A stretch of 64,000 nucleotides of DNA from Ustilaginoidea virens (Eukaryota; Ascomycota; Sordariomycetes; Hypocreales; Clavicipitaceae): positions 4,278,001-4,342,000 of the forward strand of contig NC_057318.1 in the NCBI RefSeq assembly GCF_000687475.1. The letters run 5' to 3'. Each line of letters starts with the position of its first letter. The first letter of the stretch is position 1. Below, in pieces: positions 45,079-55,619 of the stretch. A program made the position numbers and the translations under genes. The notes beneath the pieces are model-generated. The model did not search any database and was not told the DNA's origin. It saw only the letters and a list, made by a program, of their open reading frames with translations.

Positions 45079-45200
45079 ATGCTTCCGCTGCAGAGACGAA
45101 GGCGGCCGGTACGAGGCCCCGACCCCCGCAACCAAACAAGTCCCCTTGCTTCCTCCCCTAACAATGGCAAGTCCGACGATGACGACGACGTCAACGACAG

Positions 45201-45277
<77 letters not shown>

Positions 45278-46348
45278 CAGAAGTCGAGTCACGGCCGCGG
45301 CAAAGAATGAATGGCGACGACTGGCATCACGAAAACTCGGATGACGCGGATAGCCAAACCGCCCAAACCGCCGGGGCCAGGGCTGATGAGCAGCTGGCAA
45401 AGAAACTAGTTCGCTACGCCCTCTCGTGCGAGTATTCTCGAACAGCCATCAGGCGAGACGGCATCAAGGAGCGGGGTACGTCGTTCTTTTCGGACGGGAG
45501 CCGCTTTGACGCTAGCTAACTCGGCGCCCATGCGTACGTAGTGTTGGGCAACCAAGGCCGGTCGTTCAAGCGAATATTTGCCCTGGCGCAGAAGCAGCTG
45601 AGGCATATCTGGGGCATGGAACTTCGTGAGCTACCCGTCAGAGAGAAGATGACGTTGCATGAAAAGAGACAAGGCAAGACCCATCACCACCATGTCGCAT
45701 GTCCGCCACGTTGCGTCGACGCTTGTTACGTTACGTTACGACGCCTGGCCCTCCATGCTCACTGACGGACGACGAGTTGCAGCCATGAAATCCAATTCGC
45801 AACCCAAGATGGGATCCGGCGCCTACATCCTGACCTCGACCTTGCCGCAGGCATATCGAGCCGCATCCATCCTAACGCCCTCCAGAATCCCGACCGCGGA
45901 CGACGAGGCGACGTACGCGGCTTTCTACACCCTGGTGGTGTCGCTCATCTATCTCAACAACGGCGAGGTCACCGAACAAAAGCTGAAGCGCTATCTGCTG
46001 AGGCTCAACGCTGATCGCAACGTGGCGGGCGACAAGACAGAGACGACGCTGAAAAAGATGGAAAAGCAGGGATACATTGTCAAGAAGATAGACCGTCCTC
46101 CCTCGAGGCAGGACGGCGACCAAGCAATCACCTGGCATGTGGGGCCTCGTTCCAAGGAAGAGATTGGCCTTGACGGCGTGATGGGCTTGGTAAAAGAGGT
46201 CTACGCAGGATCAGACATTGACCTTGACAAGAAACTGAGGGCAAGTCTCGGCATCAAGGAGAGGAACGTGCCTAGAGAAGAACCGAGCGGCGCCGAGCCA
46301 AGCCGTCTGCGAGAAAGGGGGGGGGTGGGGGGTGGGGGGCAGGGTTAA
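45079..46348 (+). CDS. NSE3: NSE3/MAGE-domain SMC5-6 complex subunit
   Basis: Exons 45079-45475, 45542-45673 and 45783-46348, 364 aa. Nse3 is the MAGE protein that, with Nse1 and Nse4, bridges SMC5-SMC6 in DNA repair and chromosome maintenance. The MAGE core is seen in LAKKLVRYALSCEYSRTAIR, RSFKRIFALAQKQLRHIWGM and GAYILTSTLPQAYR, then AFYTLVVSLIYLNNGEVTEQ. The joins are in frame: KER|VLGNQGRS and EKRQ|AAMKSNSQ (codon GCC split 1+2). Intron 2 starts with GC (CAAG|GCAAGA), so it is a GC-AG intron; this is the only way to keep the frame and motif. The N-terminus has an Asp-Asn dipeptide tract made by 12 GACAAC copies, and the last residues are Gly/Val-rich. Confidence 0.88.
45202..45273 (+). 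repeat. GACAAC hexanucleotide repeat, 12 copies, in NSE3 exon 1
   Basis: Perfect repeat encoding Asp-Asn. Length change by whole units would not shift the frame. Confidence 0.95.
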
Positions 46349-46679
46349 TGGAGGTGATGGAGGTGATGAGTGACTTGTAGAAGCATCATGTTGCCGCACA
46401 TTGACTGATACCATACTTCTTTACCCAAGTATTCAGACACTCTAGTCTTTTTGATTAAGCAAGCTTATGAGTCTTATGATTTGAAAAAAGAAGTTTTGCG
46501 AGCCCGTCGCTGTTTTCCATTGCACAAAGTGAACGCCGTCCCCCGATTTGATTTTCCGAATCTCGATAAAACGCCTGGTAGAGCTTCAAACATGGTTGGT
46601 CTTTGCGTGTTGCAACTCGATTCCTGCCCCCCTCGCTTCCTCCCCGCCCTTGCCGGCCGTCATAGTGGCCTAAGACGGT
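46349..46679. other. Convergent spacer, NSE3 / SF3b10
   Basis: About 330 bases between stops, holding both 3' UTRs. No gene seen. Confidence 0.5.
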
Positions 46680-47089
46680 CTAGTCTTCGCGCGGTGGAGG
46701 CGGGCCGACCGGCTGAAGCATTTTCTACATGGACACAGTCAGTACATCATATAGTCTTGGGCGACATTCCAGCTGCGACGAGGTTCGACGAGGTTGAACA
46801 AGGTGGGTTGCATACGCGAATCATCCTGGCGCGAACCTTGACAATGGGCTCGTTCTCTGCCAGGGCCACGTAGGCGAGAAGCGGTCGATGGCCTGCAATC
46901 GACGCATACGTGTCGCGTTGTATATTTGTGCGCCACTCCCAGCTCGTGGTGTCGGGGTGGCCTGTGCCAATGTATTTTGCTTGCAGCCGTTCGAGTTCTT
47001 GCTGCGTTCGGAGCTTGTCAGCCTGGTCATTGGTTAGCGAGGACTTTTGTCGTGGGGGGTTGGCACTTTTATTCGGTTCCACCGACCAT
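46680..47089 (-). CDS. Splicing factor 3B subunit 5 (SF3b10)
   Basis: Complement of exons 47089-47087, 47022-46816 and 46724-46680, 84 aa. The protein is the smallest SF3b subunit of the U2 snRNP and helps recognise the branch site. Exon 2 reads ADKLRTQQELERLQAKYIGT, then GHPDTTSWEWRTNIQRDTY and LLAYVALAENEP, the near-invariant family core. Exon 3 adds KMLQPVGPPPPRED and stops. Exon 1 is the ATG alone: ATG|GTCGGT, then a 64-bp intron with a GCTAAC branch site and a CAG acceptor before GCTGAC, producing MADKLR, the conserved family start. The donor GTCGGT is weak, so an alternative upstream ATG is possible, but none in frame was found. Intron 2 is 46725-46815. Confidence 0.9.
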
Positions 47090-47569
47090 CCTGGGTGAAA
47101 GATTCGGACCGAATTTGAGAAGCTTCAAGGCCTGGGACGGGGTGGCTTCAGAGAGGGCGGGTATGAAAATGATGGTGATGACGATGATGGGTGATGAGAT
47201 TGGTTGGGGTTGGTTGGTGACGCGCTTAAACTTCGGCATCGCCCCAGCAGCAAGGTCCGGCAGCGAGTTCCCGACTTGAAACATGCGAGCGACCTCCAAG
47301 CCTTCATTTCTGTCTTTTTGCTCTTCACCCAACTTGCCAACTTGCTGTTAAGCTGTTTCTGCCCCCTGTCCGGTAATACAGCCATCCCCAAGTTATTCAA
47401 CCTCAATCTGGCCTTTTGCAAGTCACGCAAACGCAGCAAGGTAGCATGGCCAGCTCGGGGTAGATAAACAAACAAACAAACAGAAATTCAAAGTTCCTCT
47501 CGGCCACTTCTCCCTTCAACAAGCCGTGACTCCGGAGAGGTACGGCACGGCACGGCACGCCTTGGCGTG
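47090..47569. promoter_or_regulatory. Divergent promoter, SF3b10 / zinc-finger gene
   Basis: About 480 bases. Upstream CAT/TGATGA-rich stretches at 47160-47205. No other gene supported. Confidence 0.5.
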
Positions 47570-49048
47570 ATGGATGCTCCATCGAGCCACACCATGCCGG
47601 AACACTGGACCGAGCTCAGCGCTGCCAAACGACAGAGGAAACTGTGCCGGGAGCAGGCGGAAGCGATCAAGAACGCTTGCCGGAAGGACTGCGGCAAGGA
47701 CAAGGTGACGGAATGTCCAAAATGCTACGCCAAGCTGATGGACAGGCTGCGGTCAAGGTACAGCGAAAGCGAGGAGAGAGAATGGTTCTCGCAGAGGAGG
47801 GCGTTTCTGCACGAACTGGACGGCCTGTTCCAGGACGCCAAGGATCGAAGGGGAAGCCTCAAGTCCATCGAGTCTCGGATCGAGTCCGAAAAGGAGGCCT
47901 GGTATCGCTGGGTCCTGAGAAGGTACCCCGAGTTCATAGCCGCCGTCTCGGACCGCGGGGTCAACCAGGAGGAGCTGAGAGGCATGCTAGACGACCCGGA
48001 CAGGTCGCGCCAGGAGCTGGTCAACACGATGCTGGAGGGCATAGGCAAGCCGCCGAACTGGCCCTTGGGCGTCGACGAGTTTGCGGAAAAGGTCGAGGCG
48101 GCAACAAGAGACGATGCCGCCCGGCTCAAGAAGCTGTACGTGTCCGAGTTCTTCACCGACGCGCTCACGGGCAAGGCGCTGCAGAGCGCCGAGAGCTACC
48201 TGGACGAGTACAGCAACAGCGAGACCATGATGCTGGAGGACGTCATGGACAAGATTGCCCTCGACTTCCAGCGGAGCAGGAGCTCCAAGCCGCAGAGGGA
48301 GAGCCACAAGAGGCGGCTGGACGAGCTGAAGAGGGCCAAGACGGCTTTTGAGCAAAACAAGCTGCAGGCTAAGAGCCTGAAGGGGGCGCAAGCCGCCCGG
48401 CCCGGGCCCGAGCTGTACCATCTACCTCCCTGCCTGGCATGCGGCAACCCGGTGCTGTCGAGCGAGGTGCTTTCGTGTACGGTCTGCCAGGCGTTGGCCC
48501 AGTCTGGCGGCGAGGGCCAGCTTACGGTATACTGTTCGGAGGCTTGCTACGCCAGGAGCCATGTAAGTTGCGTGACGGGTTCGGGGGGAGAGGAGGAGCT
48601 AACGACAATGTCCAACGACAATGATGTCCAACCTCAATGTCCAAGTCAATGTCCAACGTCCAGTGTCCAATGTTTGGGGGGCCGGAAGGGCAAAAAAAAA
48701 AAACACTATGCTAACGGCGACCGCATCCAGGATGGCCATGTCAAATCACAGCACGATTGCGAAGCGGGCGAGCACTGCGTGCAACTGCACGACCCAGACG
48801 TCGAGATGGGCGACGGGACATCAAGAACAGTGGCTTGCAACGAATGCCTGGACCGTCAAGAAGCGACGCTGTACTGCTCGGACAAGTGCGCCGCGGCCAA
48901 CATAGCCAAGCACAGGCAGAAGAGCCACGGGGCCAAGACGACGGCCAATGCGGCGCAGGCTCTGGTGCGGTCTTTGCAGCCGTTTGTGGGCTCGACGCTG
49001 GAAAGCAAGAACCCAGGCTTGGTGATGGCGCAGGTGGACTCGAACTGA
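47570..49048 (+). CDS. Uncharacterised protein with two MYND-like zinc fingers
   Basis: Exons 47570-48562 and 48731-49048, 436 aa; intron 48563-48730 (168 bp), GTAAGT to CAG, phase 0. I do not recognise the family by name. The first 280 residues are charged and helical, with Cys pairs near the start (CRKDC, CPKC) and a coiled region. Then come two zinc-binding modules: CLACG..SCTVC..YCSEACYARSH, running over the splice to HDGHVKSQHDCEAG, and CNECLDRQEATLYCSDKCAA followed by HRQKSH. The spacing resembles MYND or HIT-type fingers. The intron is a multiple of three without a stop, so reading through it would insert 56 residues inside finger 1. Function is unknown; interaction via fingers is likely. 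Confidence 0.75.
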   Translation: MDAPSSHTMPEHWTELSAAKRQRKLCREQAEAIKNACRKDCGKDKVTECPKCYAKLMDRLRSRYSESEEREWFSQRRAFLHELDGLFQDAKDRRGSLKSIESRIESEKEAWYRWVLRRYPEFIAAVSDRGVNQEELRGMLDDPDRSRQELVNTMLEGIGKPPNWPLGVDEFAEKVEAATRDDAARLKKLYVSEFFTDALTGKALQSAESYLDEYSNSETMMLEDVMDKIALDFQRSRSSKPQRESHKRRLDELKRAKTAFEQNKLQAKSLKGAQAARPGPELYHLPPCLACGNPVLSSEVLSCTVCQALAQSGGEGQLTVYCSEACYARSHVSCVTGSGGEEELTTMSNDNDVQPQCPSQCPTSSVQCLGGRKGKKKKHYANGDRIQDGHVKSQHDCEAGEHCVQLHDPDVEMGDGTSRTVACNECLDRQEATLYCSDKCAAANIAKHRQKSHGAKTTANAAQALVRSLQPFVGSTLESKNPGLVMAQVDSN

Positions 49049-50117
49049 AAGCCGCGCCCCAAACTTTGGCGTCTCGTTATTTTTCCCCCTTTTTTTTCCC
49101 CCCCTCATTCCTGATTGCTTGTGTACAACTGCATCCTGGCTGATCCGAAAACCTCTATATATCCATCGTTGACGGCGACTACAATATCCATTTATCAGCG
49201 AGTCGGCTGTCTATCCGACCGGGACATGGCATCAGTCAGTCTGTCAGCACGGGTAATCCCAGCCTTTTGCCACCGGGAACCATCCAGCACGCTTCAGCAT
49301 GGTGCAGCATCGCCGCGGGTGCCAAAAAAAAAAACAATAACGGAAGCGTGGCCTGGCCGTGGCTGGGACTTGTCCTGCCCAGAAGACGGGATGGATGGAT
49401 GGCAGTTCGGACCGCCCTTGCGCTGTGGGATGAAAAACCGGACGGCAATCCTGGGCTCGCGCTTTCGGCCGGCAGGATAATCAAACGCACCATGCCCTCC
49501 CTGACTGCTTCGTTGCGCAGCATGGCACATGGTCCCGGAACGTTCATGCACACCAAGTCGCCAATTACGCGCAAAACCAGACGGACCGACGTCAAGTTTG
49601 ATGCAGGAACCCCCTTGTCTGCACTGCAACAAGCACAACAGGGGCGTAGGCTTACGCACAAGACCCAAGCGCGTTTCCTTGCGTCGCTGCTCCAGCCGAC
49701 AGCCTTGTTTTCGTTGCTGGGGGCTGTTTTTTCCTTCTTCTTCTTTTCCCCCGGGGATTACGCTGATTACGCTCGGCCCTTTTTGGTTTGCAGAGTGCCT
49801 TTGGCCCCAGGACGAAGGGGGGGGGCATTGCTGCGGTACGCGTCCCACACCATGCAAGGCCACGAATTCCCAAAAGGATGTTGCGGAAGCGGGCGGAGAG
49901 CAAAGGTCGAGCGAGACTCGCGTGGGCAGCGGGAGCGGCATTGCAAAAAAGGACGGATCCTCGCCCGTCACTGGTCGATGCAGACAAGAAACGGACAGAC
50001 AGCAGGCGTGCGCCCCGTCGGAGTGATTTGCATCAGCTCAACGGCCGGGGCTTCAACATGTAGCAGAACAGCCCAGCGGTTTCTGTGCGACAGCAAAGGA
50101 CAACCAAACGGCTGCAG

Positions 50118-50155
50118 ACACACACACACACGCACGCACACACACACACACACAC
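50118..50155 (+). repeat. CA microsatellite, interrupted
   Basis: About 19 dinucleotide units with two CG interruptions. Confidence 0.9.
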
Positions 50156-50795
50156 GGTACACCTGTTTACGCGGCAAGCCGAGGCGTAGCCGTCTCTGGG
50201 GACATCTGTCACAAAAGGTCCAGACACGTACGCAATACCCGGACGCTTTGCCAAATATGAACGGGGAAGCTGATGCAGGTGCAAGACAAGACGGCCTGGC
50301 TTCTACAGAACAAATCATGCAATTATACCAGGAGGGCAGGGCAAAAACTATCGAAAAGGCTACCCGCCATCAACAAGACCCGAAAAACCCAACCGGAACC
50401 GAACTTGAACCAGTCCCGCGACTGTTTCCCCTCGTTCGGCACATGAGAAATCCCCTTTTTGCCGCTTGCCGCGCTAGCTCTGACGGGTATGGCAAAAAAA
50501 AAAGGGGGGGGAGAGATGCAGCAAGAGGAAGACGAGGAAAGGGGAGAGGGCACAGGGAAAACAGAACAAGCAAGAACAAGCAAGAACAAGCAAGCAGGCA
50601 AGCAGGCAAGCAAGCAAGGAAACGGGCTGGAGAAACTCTCCGTTGGATGCATCCTGACTGTATCGCATTGCTAACAAAAGGGGGAATAAAGGGGGAATAT
50701 GAAGAGGCAAAACCAGCAACAATGTAGATCAAGCCGCAAAACTTGCGCGCTGCAAACCATTTCGACTTCCGTGTGATGCAACGCCGTGTCTTGTC

Positions 50796-50835
50796 AAAGC
50801 AAAGCAAAGCAAAGCAAAGCAAAGCAAAGCAAAGC
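50796..50835 (+). repeat. Eight copies of AAAGC
   Basis: Perfect 5-bp tandem repeat. Confidence 0.9.
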
Positions 50836-50895
50836 CCTCTTGGAGTGGTCCATGATGTGAGTCCCCAAAAGTTGTACAGAAAATACGCCCAAAGA

Positions 50896-51016
50896 GAACC
50901 CAGGCGAACCAGGCGAACCAGGCGAACCAGGAGAACCAGGAGAACCAGGAGAACCAGGAGAACAAAGAGAACCAGGAGAACAAAGAGAACCAGGAGAACC
51001 AGGAGAACAAAGAGAA
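50896..51016 (+). repeat. 9-bp minisatellite GAACCAGGA/GAACAAAGA
   Basis: About 13 copies of a 9-bp unit with a consistent variant pattern; each unit codes in frame for EPG or EQR. Confidence 0.9.
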
Positions 51017-52038
51017 CCATCCCCAACACCCGACTTTCCAATGGTCGCCAGTTTCGAGTCCTCCAATCGCCCAGCCTGTCACCACGTTCTCTGCGCCCTT
51101 GGACCCCAGGAGACTAGACTTTCCAACCAAAACCTGCTCTTGACTATGCCGAGTTGTGCGCCATGCATTCCATCCAAGCCGAACAGCCCAAAAAAAGACG
51201 AGCGAGAAGAGCCAAACAAGAAAAGGAAAGATCGAAAAAAAAAAGAAAAGAAAGGAAAAGAAAGAAAAGAAAAGAAAAGAAAAGAAAAAGAGTCGCATAT
51301 AGAGAATAAGCAGAAAGATGCAACCGATAATGACCCATGCCAGACGATTCTTTTTCCTGATGCATCTTCCTTTCCGTCTTTTCCCTTCCCCCCAGGAAAA
51401 AGGTCGAGAGCAGCCGCAATGCTAAAACAGAACATGTACAGGCAAGTTTTTCGCCTTTTGACGCGCTCAATGCAAATGCAAAAAGGTCGCCCTGTTTGCC
51501 TGGCCCTTTTCCACGCGCTCCTTGGTTCCGTGTGTTTTTGCGCACCATGCCGGCCTTGTCCGATTTTTCGTTTTATTGCCGTGACGACAGATGCGTCCTG
51601 TGTTCCGTAATGCAGCGAATCCAAGCCTTGACCCCGTCGTGAGCCCCAAGTCCAACTTTTTCGTCTCGATAGCCATGATTTCTCTCTCTCTCTCTCTCTC
51701 TCGCTCCCTTTTTTTTTTTGTTTTGTGTGTGTGTCAGTGTGTGTCTGTGTGTGTGTGGGTGTGGGTGTGGGTGGGTGTGTAACACATCGATTGTAAATGA
51801 CAGAATCGCACAAAATCCGACTTGCAGCCCTGGATGCGCAAAGGCTCGTGAAATTGGGAATGGACTCCCGCAAAGAATTACCAGAACCCGAAATAAAGGC
51901 GAGAGATAAAACTCGGACTGTGTTTCGACGCGCTGCTGTGACTAAAACAACCCGCAATGATGCCCGGCGCAGTCTTCAACCCGACGACCAAAAAACGAAA
52001 AAAAGATGAAAAACGCTGCAGCCCCGTCTCGACTTAGC

Positions 52039-53739
52039 TTAGCGTCCCATCATGTGTCTCGGGAAATAAGACGAGTTATTGGTCATTCCTCCGTTGGGCC
52101 CCGCGGCAACGCTGCTGTTCAGGTTGGAGTTGCTCCACGGGTGGCTGGGCCCGCCAGCAAGGCCGTTCATGGCATTGTTATACGGCCGATTCCCACCCGT
52201 GTTCATGGACGAAGCAACACTGTAACTACCGTGGATGCTTCCAAGGCCGGGAGGTGCAGCCAAACCCGGGGGCGGCCCGTGGGGAGGAAAAGAGTTGCTG
52301 CTGCCACCGGCCATCATGCCGCTCATGGCCCCCATGGCGTTGTTGGCACCCTGGCTGGGAGCTTGCCCAGAGCGTACACCCAGCGGGTTCTTGGAGAAGC
52401 TCAAGCGTATGCCACCCTTGACGCTGTTGTGGAGCGGCTGGCCGTAGAGTTCATGCAGAGCCTTGGTGGCAAACGATACGTCCTCAAACTCCACAAAGCA
52501 CATTGGCCCGTTTTGCTTGGTGCGGAAGCAGAGCCGTTTGTAGCCCCTTTGCTTGGAAAACATGGCCTTGAGCTCCTCCTCGGATGTGTCCAGCGGCAGG
52601 TTGCCGACGTACAGAGTGTTGCAGGGCGGGTTCTGATCCGCCGGGTTCACCGGAGGAAAGGTGTGTCGCGGATAGCCGTGGTTGTTGGCAGAGTATCCGA
52701 GCCCCGGCCCCGGGGCGTTGGCCGGCGGCAGCGGACTCATGTACGGCGGCAGCGACGCAGGGCCCGGCGGATGATTCGCGCCCAGGGACAGACCTGCCAT
52801 GCGGCTGATGGGGAGTTGAGGAGCCGTGGCGCGGCGTTGCGACGTGGCTCCGCTCTCTGCATAGGCAACCGGATCTTTTAGCAAGTCGCTGGTCTCGTCA
52901 TCGTCGCCAAAGTCGCTGCTGATGAGCGACTTGCCCGATATCCTCGGACGTTCGCTTAAATGGTTGCCAATTGGTGACTGAGATGAGAAGATGTTCTGGT
53001 AGTGAGAGTTGGCCTCGGGATGGATAAACTCGTGAGCGGGAAAGGGTCCATTGGACGTGGGAGATATGCTGTTGTCCAGCGCTTGGAAACCATTGAAACG
53101 CGCCGCTTGTCGAGAGGCTGCCAACGCGGATGACGCTGTAGAGGAAGCGACGGCGGCGGCGGCCGTTTGATCGGTAGTATGCCGCCTCGCCGTGGGCGGG
53201 CTGTTTGGCAGTACTTCCACAATCATTTCGGCGTCTTTGGATATGTTGGATCTACCGTCAAGCATCTGCTTGACTTCCACTGCCGCAGCCATGGTGCGGA
53301 ACCGAAGGAGAGCGGACCGAAAGCCTTCATCTTCCGATTTTTCAACCGGAAGCAGCTCGACGTCAGACAGTTCCTTGGACCAAACAACCATCAGACGAAG
53401 TGATTCTTCCGATGTGTTGAGTGGCAGACGGCGAATGAGAACTCGAACCATGCAAGTTGGCGTGCTTGCAAACGGGGTGCCGACAGGCTTGGTGGGTTCG
53501 CGCTCGAAGAGATGGGCGGTCGACATGTTGAGCGGATAGGGCGACTGGGCCGAAGGTGAGGGTCGAAAGGCTTGAGCCGACGGCATAAAGCTGGAAGCGG
53601 CCGCCATGGTGGGCTTGTCAGATGTTGTCGTGGCTGCTGGGAAGGGGCTGGCACGATTGGAATGCTGTGGCTTCGAGGGCGCGACACTGGTCGCGACGGG
53701 ATGCTGAGAGGTTGCACTAGGCTCAGTATTCATTGCCAT
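52039..53739 (-). CDS. WHI3: Whi3-type RNA-binding protein with two RRM domains
   Basis: Single exon, 566 aa, from the first ATG ([12 protein letters not shown]). Whi3-like proteins bind mRNAs of G1 cyclins and other transcripts, affecting cell-cycle timing, and in filamentous fungi form RNA condensates. The N-terminal RRM has [20 protein letters not shown] and [20 protein letters not shown]. The C-terminal RRM has [20 protein letters not shown] (RNP2 LYVGNL) and [20 protein letters not shown] (RNP1 MCFVEF), then [14 protein letters not shown], the family signature. Between and after them are low-complexity Ser/Pro/Gln/Gly stretches (for example a Gly/Pro-rich tail before RHMMGR). Intronless as read. 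Confidence 0.88.
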   Translation of the reverse strand: MAMNTEPSATSQHPVATSVAPSKPQHSNRASPFPAATTTSDKPTMAAASSFMPSAQAFRPSPSAQSPYPLNMSTAHLFEREPTKPVGTPFASTPTCMVRVLIRRLPLNTSEESLRLMVVWSKELSDVELLPVEKSEDEGFRSALLRFRTMAAAVEVKQMLDGRSNISKDAEMIVEVLPNSPPTARRHTTDQTAAAAVASSTASSALAASRQAARFNGFQALDNSISPTSNGPFPAHEFIHPEANSHYQNIFSSQSPIGNHLSERPRISGKSLISSDFGDDDETSDLLKDPVAYAESGATSQRRATAPQLPISRMAGLSLGANHPPGPASLPPYMSPLPPANAPGPGLGYSANNHGYPRHTFPPVNPADQNPPCNTLYVGNLPLDTSEEELKAMFSKQRGYKRLCFRTKQNGPMCFVEFEDVSFATKALHELYGQPLHNSVKGGIRLSFSKNPLGVRSGQAPSQGANNAMGAMSGMMAGGSSNSFPPHGPPPGLAAPPGLGSIHGSYSVASSMNTGGNRPYNNAMNGLAGGPSHPWSNSNLNSSVAAGPNGGMTNNSSYFPRHMMGR

Positions 53740-54624
53740 GAGCGCTCGGTCTTGAACAAAATCCACACTTGCAATGTCTCGAACTGGTGTTGGGGGGGGG
53801 GAGAGAAGAAGAAGAAAAAAGAAGGAAAACGTCTCGACGAGGCTCGGCAGAAGAGAAAAGAAGGTCGACGGAGATGCTCGAAAATGCCTTGGTCGACACC
53901 GCTTGTGTTGCTAAGGCTTTTCTATCGATGCAGTAACGGCGAATAAACGGCCCCCCGAGGGGAGTGAGAACGTGGTGACAGATGCACACGCAGATGGTGC
54001 GTTGAAGCCGAAAACGAGCTCCTTCGCACAGGGTGCGAGCGCCTGTTGCAGGAACGATTGAATGCGCCGGTTGGGAGAGAGTACGGTGGTGGGAAATGCG
54101 GCGAAAACTGACGGCTCCGACTTAGCAAGCAGGCTTGAAAGGGGAGGGGCAAGCAGAAGCGCGCTGATCGTGTATTGGAAAGAGGACGAGCGCGAGAAGG
54201 GGGACGGCCAGTGTGTTTGTTGTCGCGAATTGCTGGGCAGATGTTTGTTTCGGTCGCGTTCACCGGTCAGATGGCAACGTAACGTAGGGCGCGTTTTCCA
54301 CCGAGGGACAACTCTATAGTTTCAAGTAACGGGGCCTTTGACGCGTAGTCGGGTCAGAAAAGTCGAAGCATGCGCGAACTAAGAAATGCGATTGCGCGGC
54401 AGGGCAGGTGAGGGGAGGGGATTGCGAAAGTAACAAAGAATAATGATGGGAGCGGCGGAGAATCGGAGAATGAGAATGCGAAAATGGGGGGAATAAGCAA
54501 CTTGGACGAGGACGTGCGGCCGGGGAGGCGGCGCACGCAGGTGCAAGCGCAAGAGACGGCGCAGGCGCAGGCAGGAGCAGAGTTGAGTCGGCAGGAGGGA
54601 AACAGGTGGGTGGGTGGGTGGCTC

Positions 54625-54664
54625 TCTCCCACTCCCACTCCCACTCCCACTCCCACTCCCACTC
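54625..54664 (+). repeat. CTCCCA tandem repeat
   Basis: About 6.5 perfect copies. Confidence 0.9.
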
Positions 54665-55429
54665 ATCGTAAGTTCGGACTGGCACGGGGGGGGTGTGTCT
54701 TGGTCCTGCATGCCGCAGGCCGCATGCTGCATGGGGGGCGTCTATGGCCATGGGCTTTTGGGGAAACTCGGGCTGGAACGGGGCTAAAGGGGGTGGGGGG
54801 GGAGGGGGGGAGGGGGGAAGGGGCGCGGTGGTTGACGGGGAGGAAGGAGGGGGGCGTGGCGTTTGCTAGTTACCTGCCTAGGAGGTAGGTACCTCCCAAG
54901 GCCAGGCGGTAGCGAACGTGACAAGGTGAGGACGGATTCAGTAAGGACGTGGGTAGAGGAGTACCTATGAGCCGAGTACAGGCTCTAGAGTACCTGTGCA
55001 AGCAGCCAATACCTCCTAACCAGACTACTGATAGACATGAATGATTGGACCGGGGCCTAGTAGCTTAGGTACCTCTGTAATATGCTGGTAGTACCTGGTA
55101 CCTGCTGCCCACCGTGGCCCACAGACACACGGCCACAGGATATGCCGTGTCTCGTCCGTACGGACTACGGACGTACCCTGGATCCAAGCCGCCGCCGCCC
55201 TCATGGGTCGCGGACTTGGGACTTGGTTTTAGACTTGGTGGGATGGTGGGATGGTGGGATGGTTTGGTTGCTAGGTTGGTGGGTTGATTGCTTGGGGGAG
55301 GGGGGGGGGGGGGGGGGTGGCGTCCAAGTTGTTTGTTGCACGACGAGGGAAGTCGCAAGTAATTGTCGTCCCCGAATCGCAAAATCCCAGCACGGCGGCT
55401 AACGGATATAACATTGAAGCAAGCTCGTT

Positions 55430-55461
<32 letters not shown>
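55430..55461 (+). repeat. GGGACA tandem repeat
   Basis: About five copies. Confidence 0.85.
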
Positions 55462-55462
<1 letters not shown>

Positions 55463-55574
55463 GAGTTGAGCAGTAAACGGTGGATGCAAATGGTGGTGAT
55501 GGCACAGCCCAAAACTCCCCAAGTCGAGGGGGAAGGGTTGTCGATCGAACTGGTCGCGTCGAGGGAGCTGGCTC

Positions 55575-55619
55575 AGGGAAGCCCGGGGAAGCAAGGGAAG
55601 CAAGGGAAGCAAGGGAAGC
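55575..55619 (+). repeat. GGGAAGCAA 9-bp tandem repeat
   Basis: About five copies, the first divergent. Confidence 0.85.

Larger units (their letters stand above)
49049..52038. other. Convergent, repeat-rich spacer of 3 kb
   Basis: Holds CA (50118-50155), AAGCAAGAAC/AAGCAGGC (50569-50618), AAAGC (50796-50835) and GAACCAGGA-type (50896-51016) arrays, a long A/G-only tract (51225-51293), and CT and GT tracts at 51683-51783. An ATG frame at 49492-50727 (411 codons) crosses several of these arrays and has no family similarity; I do not call it a gene. Confidence 0.55.
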
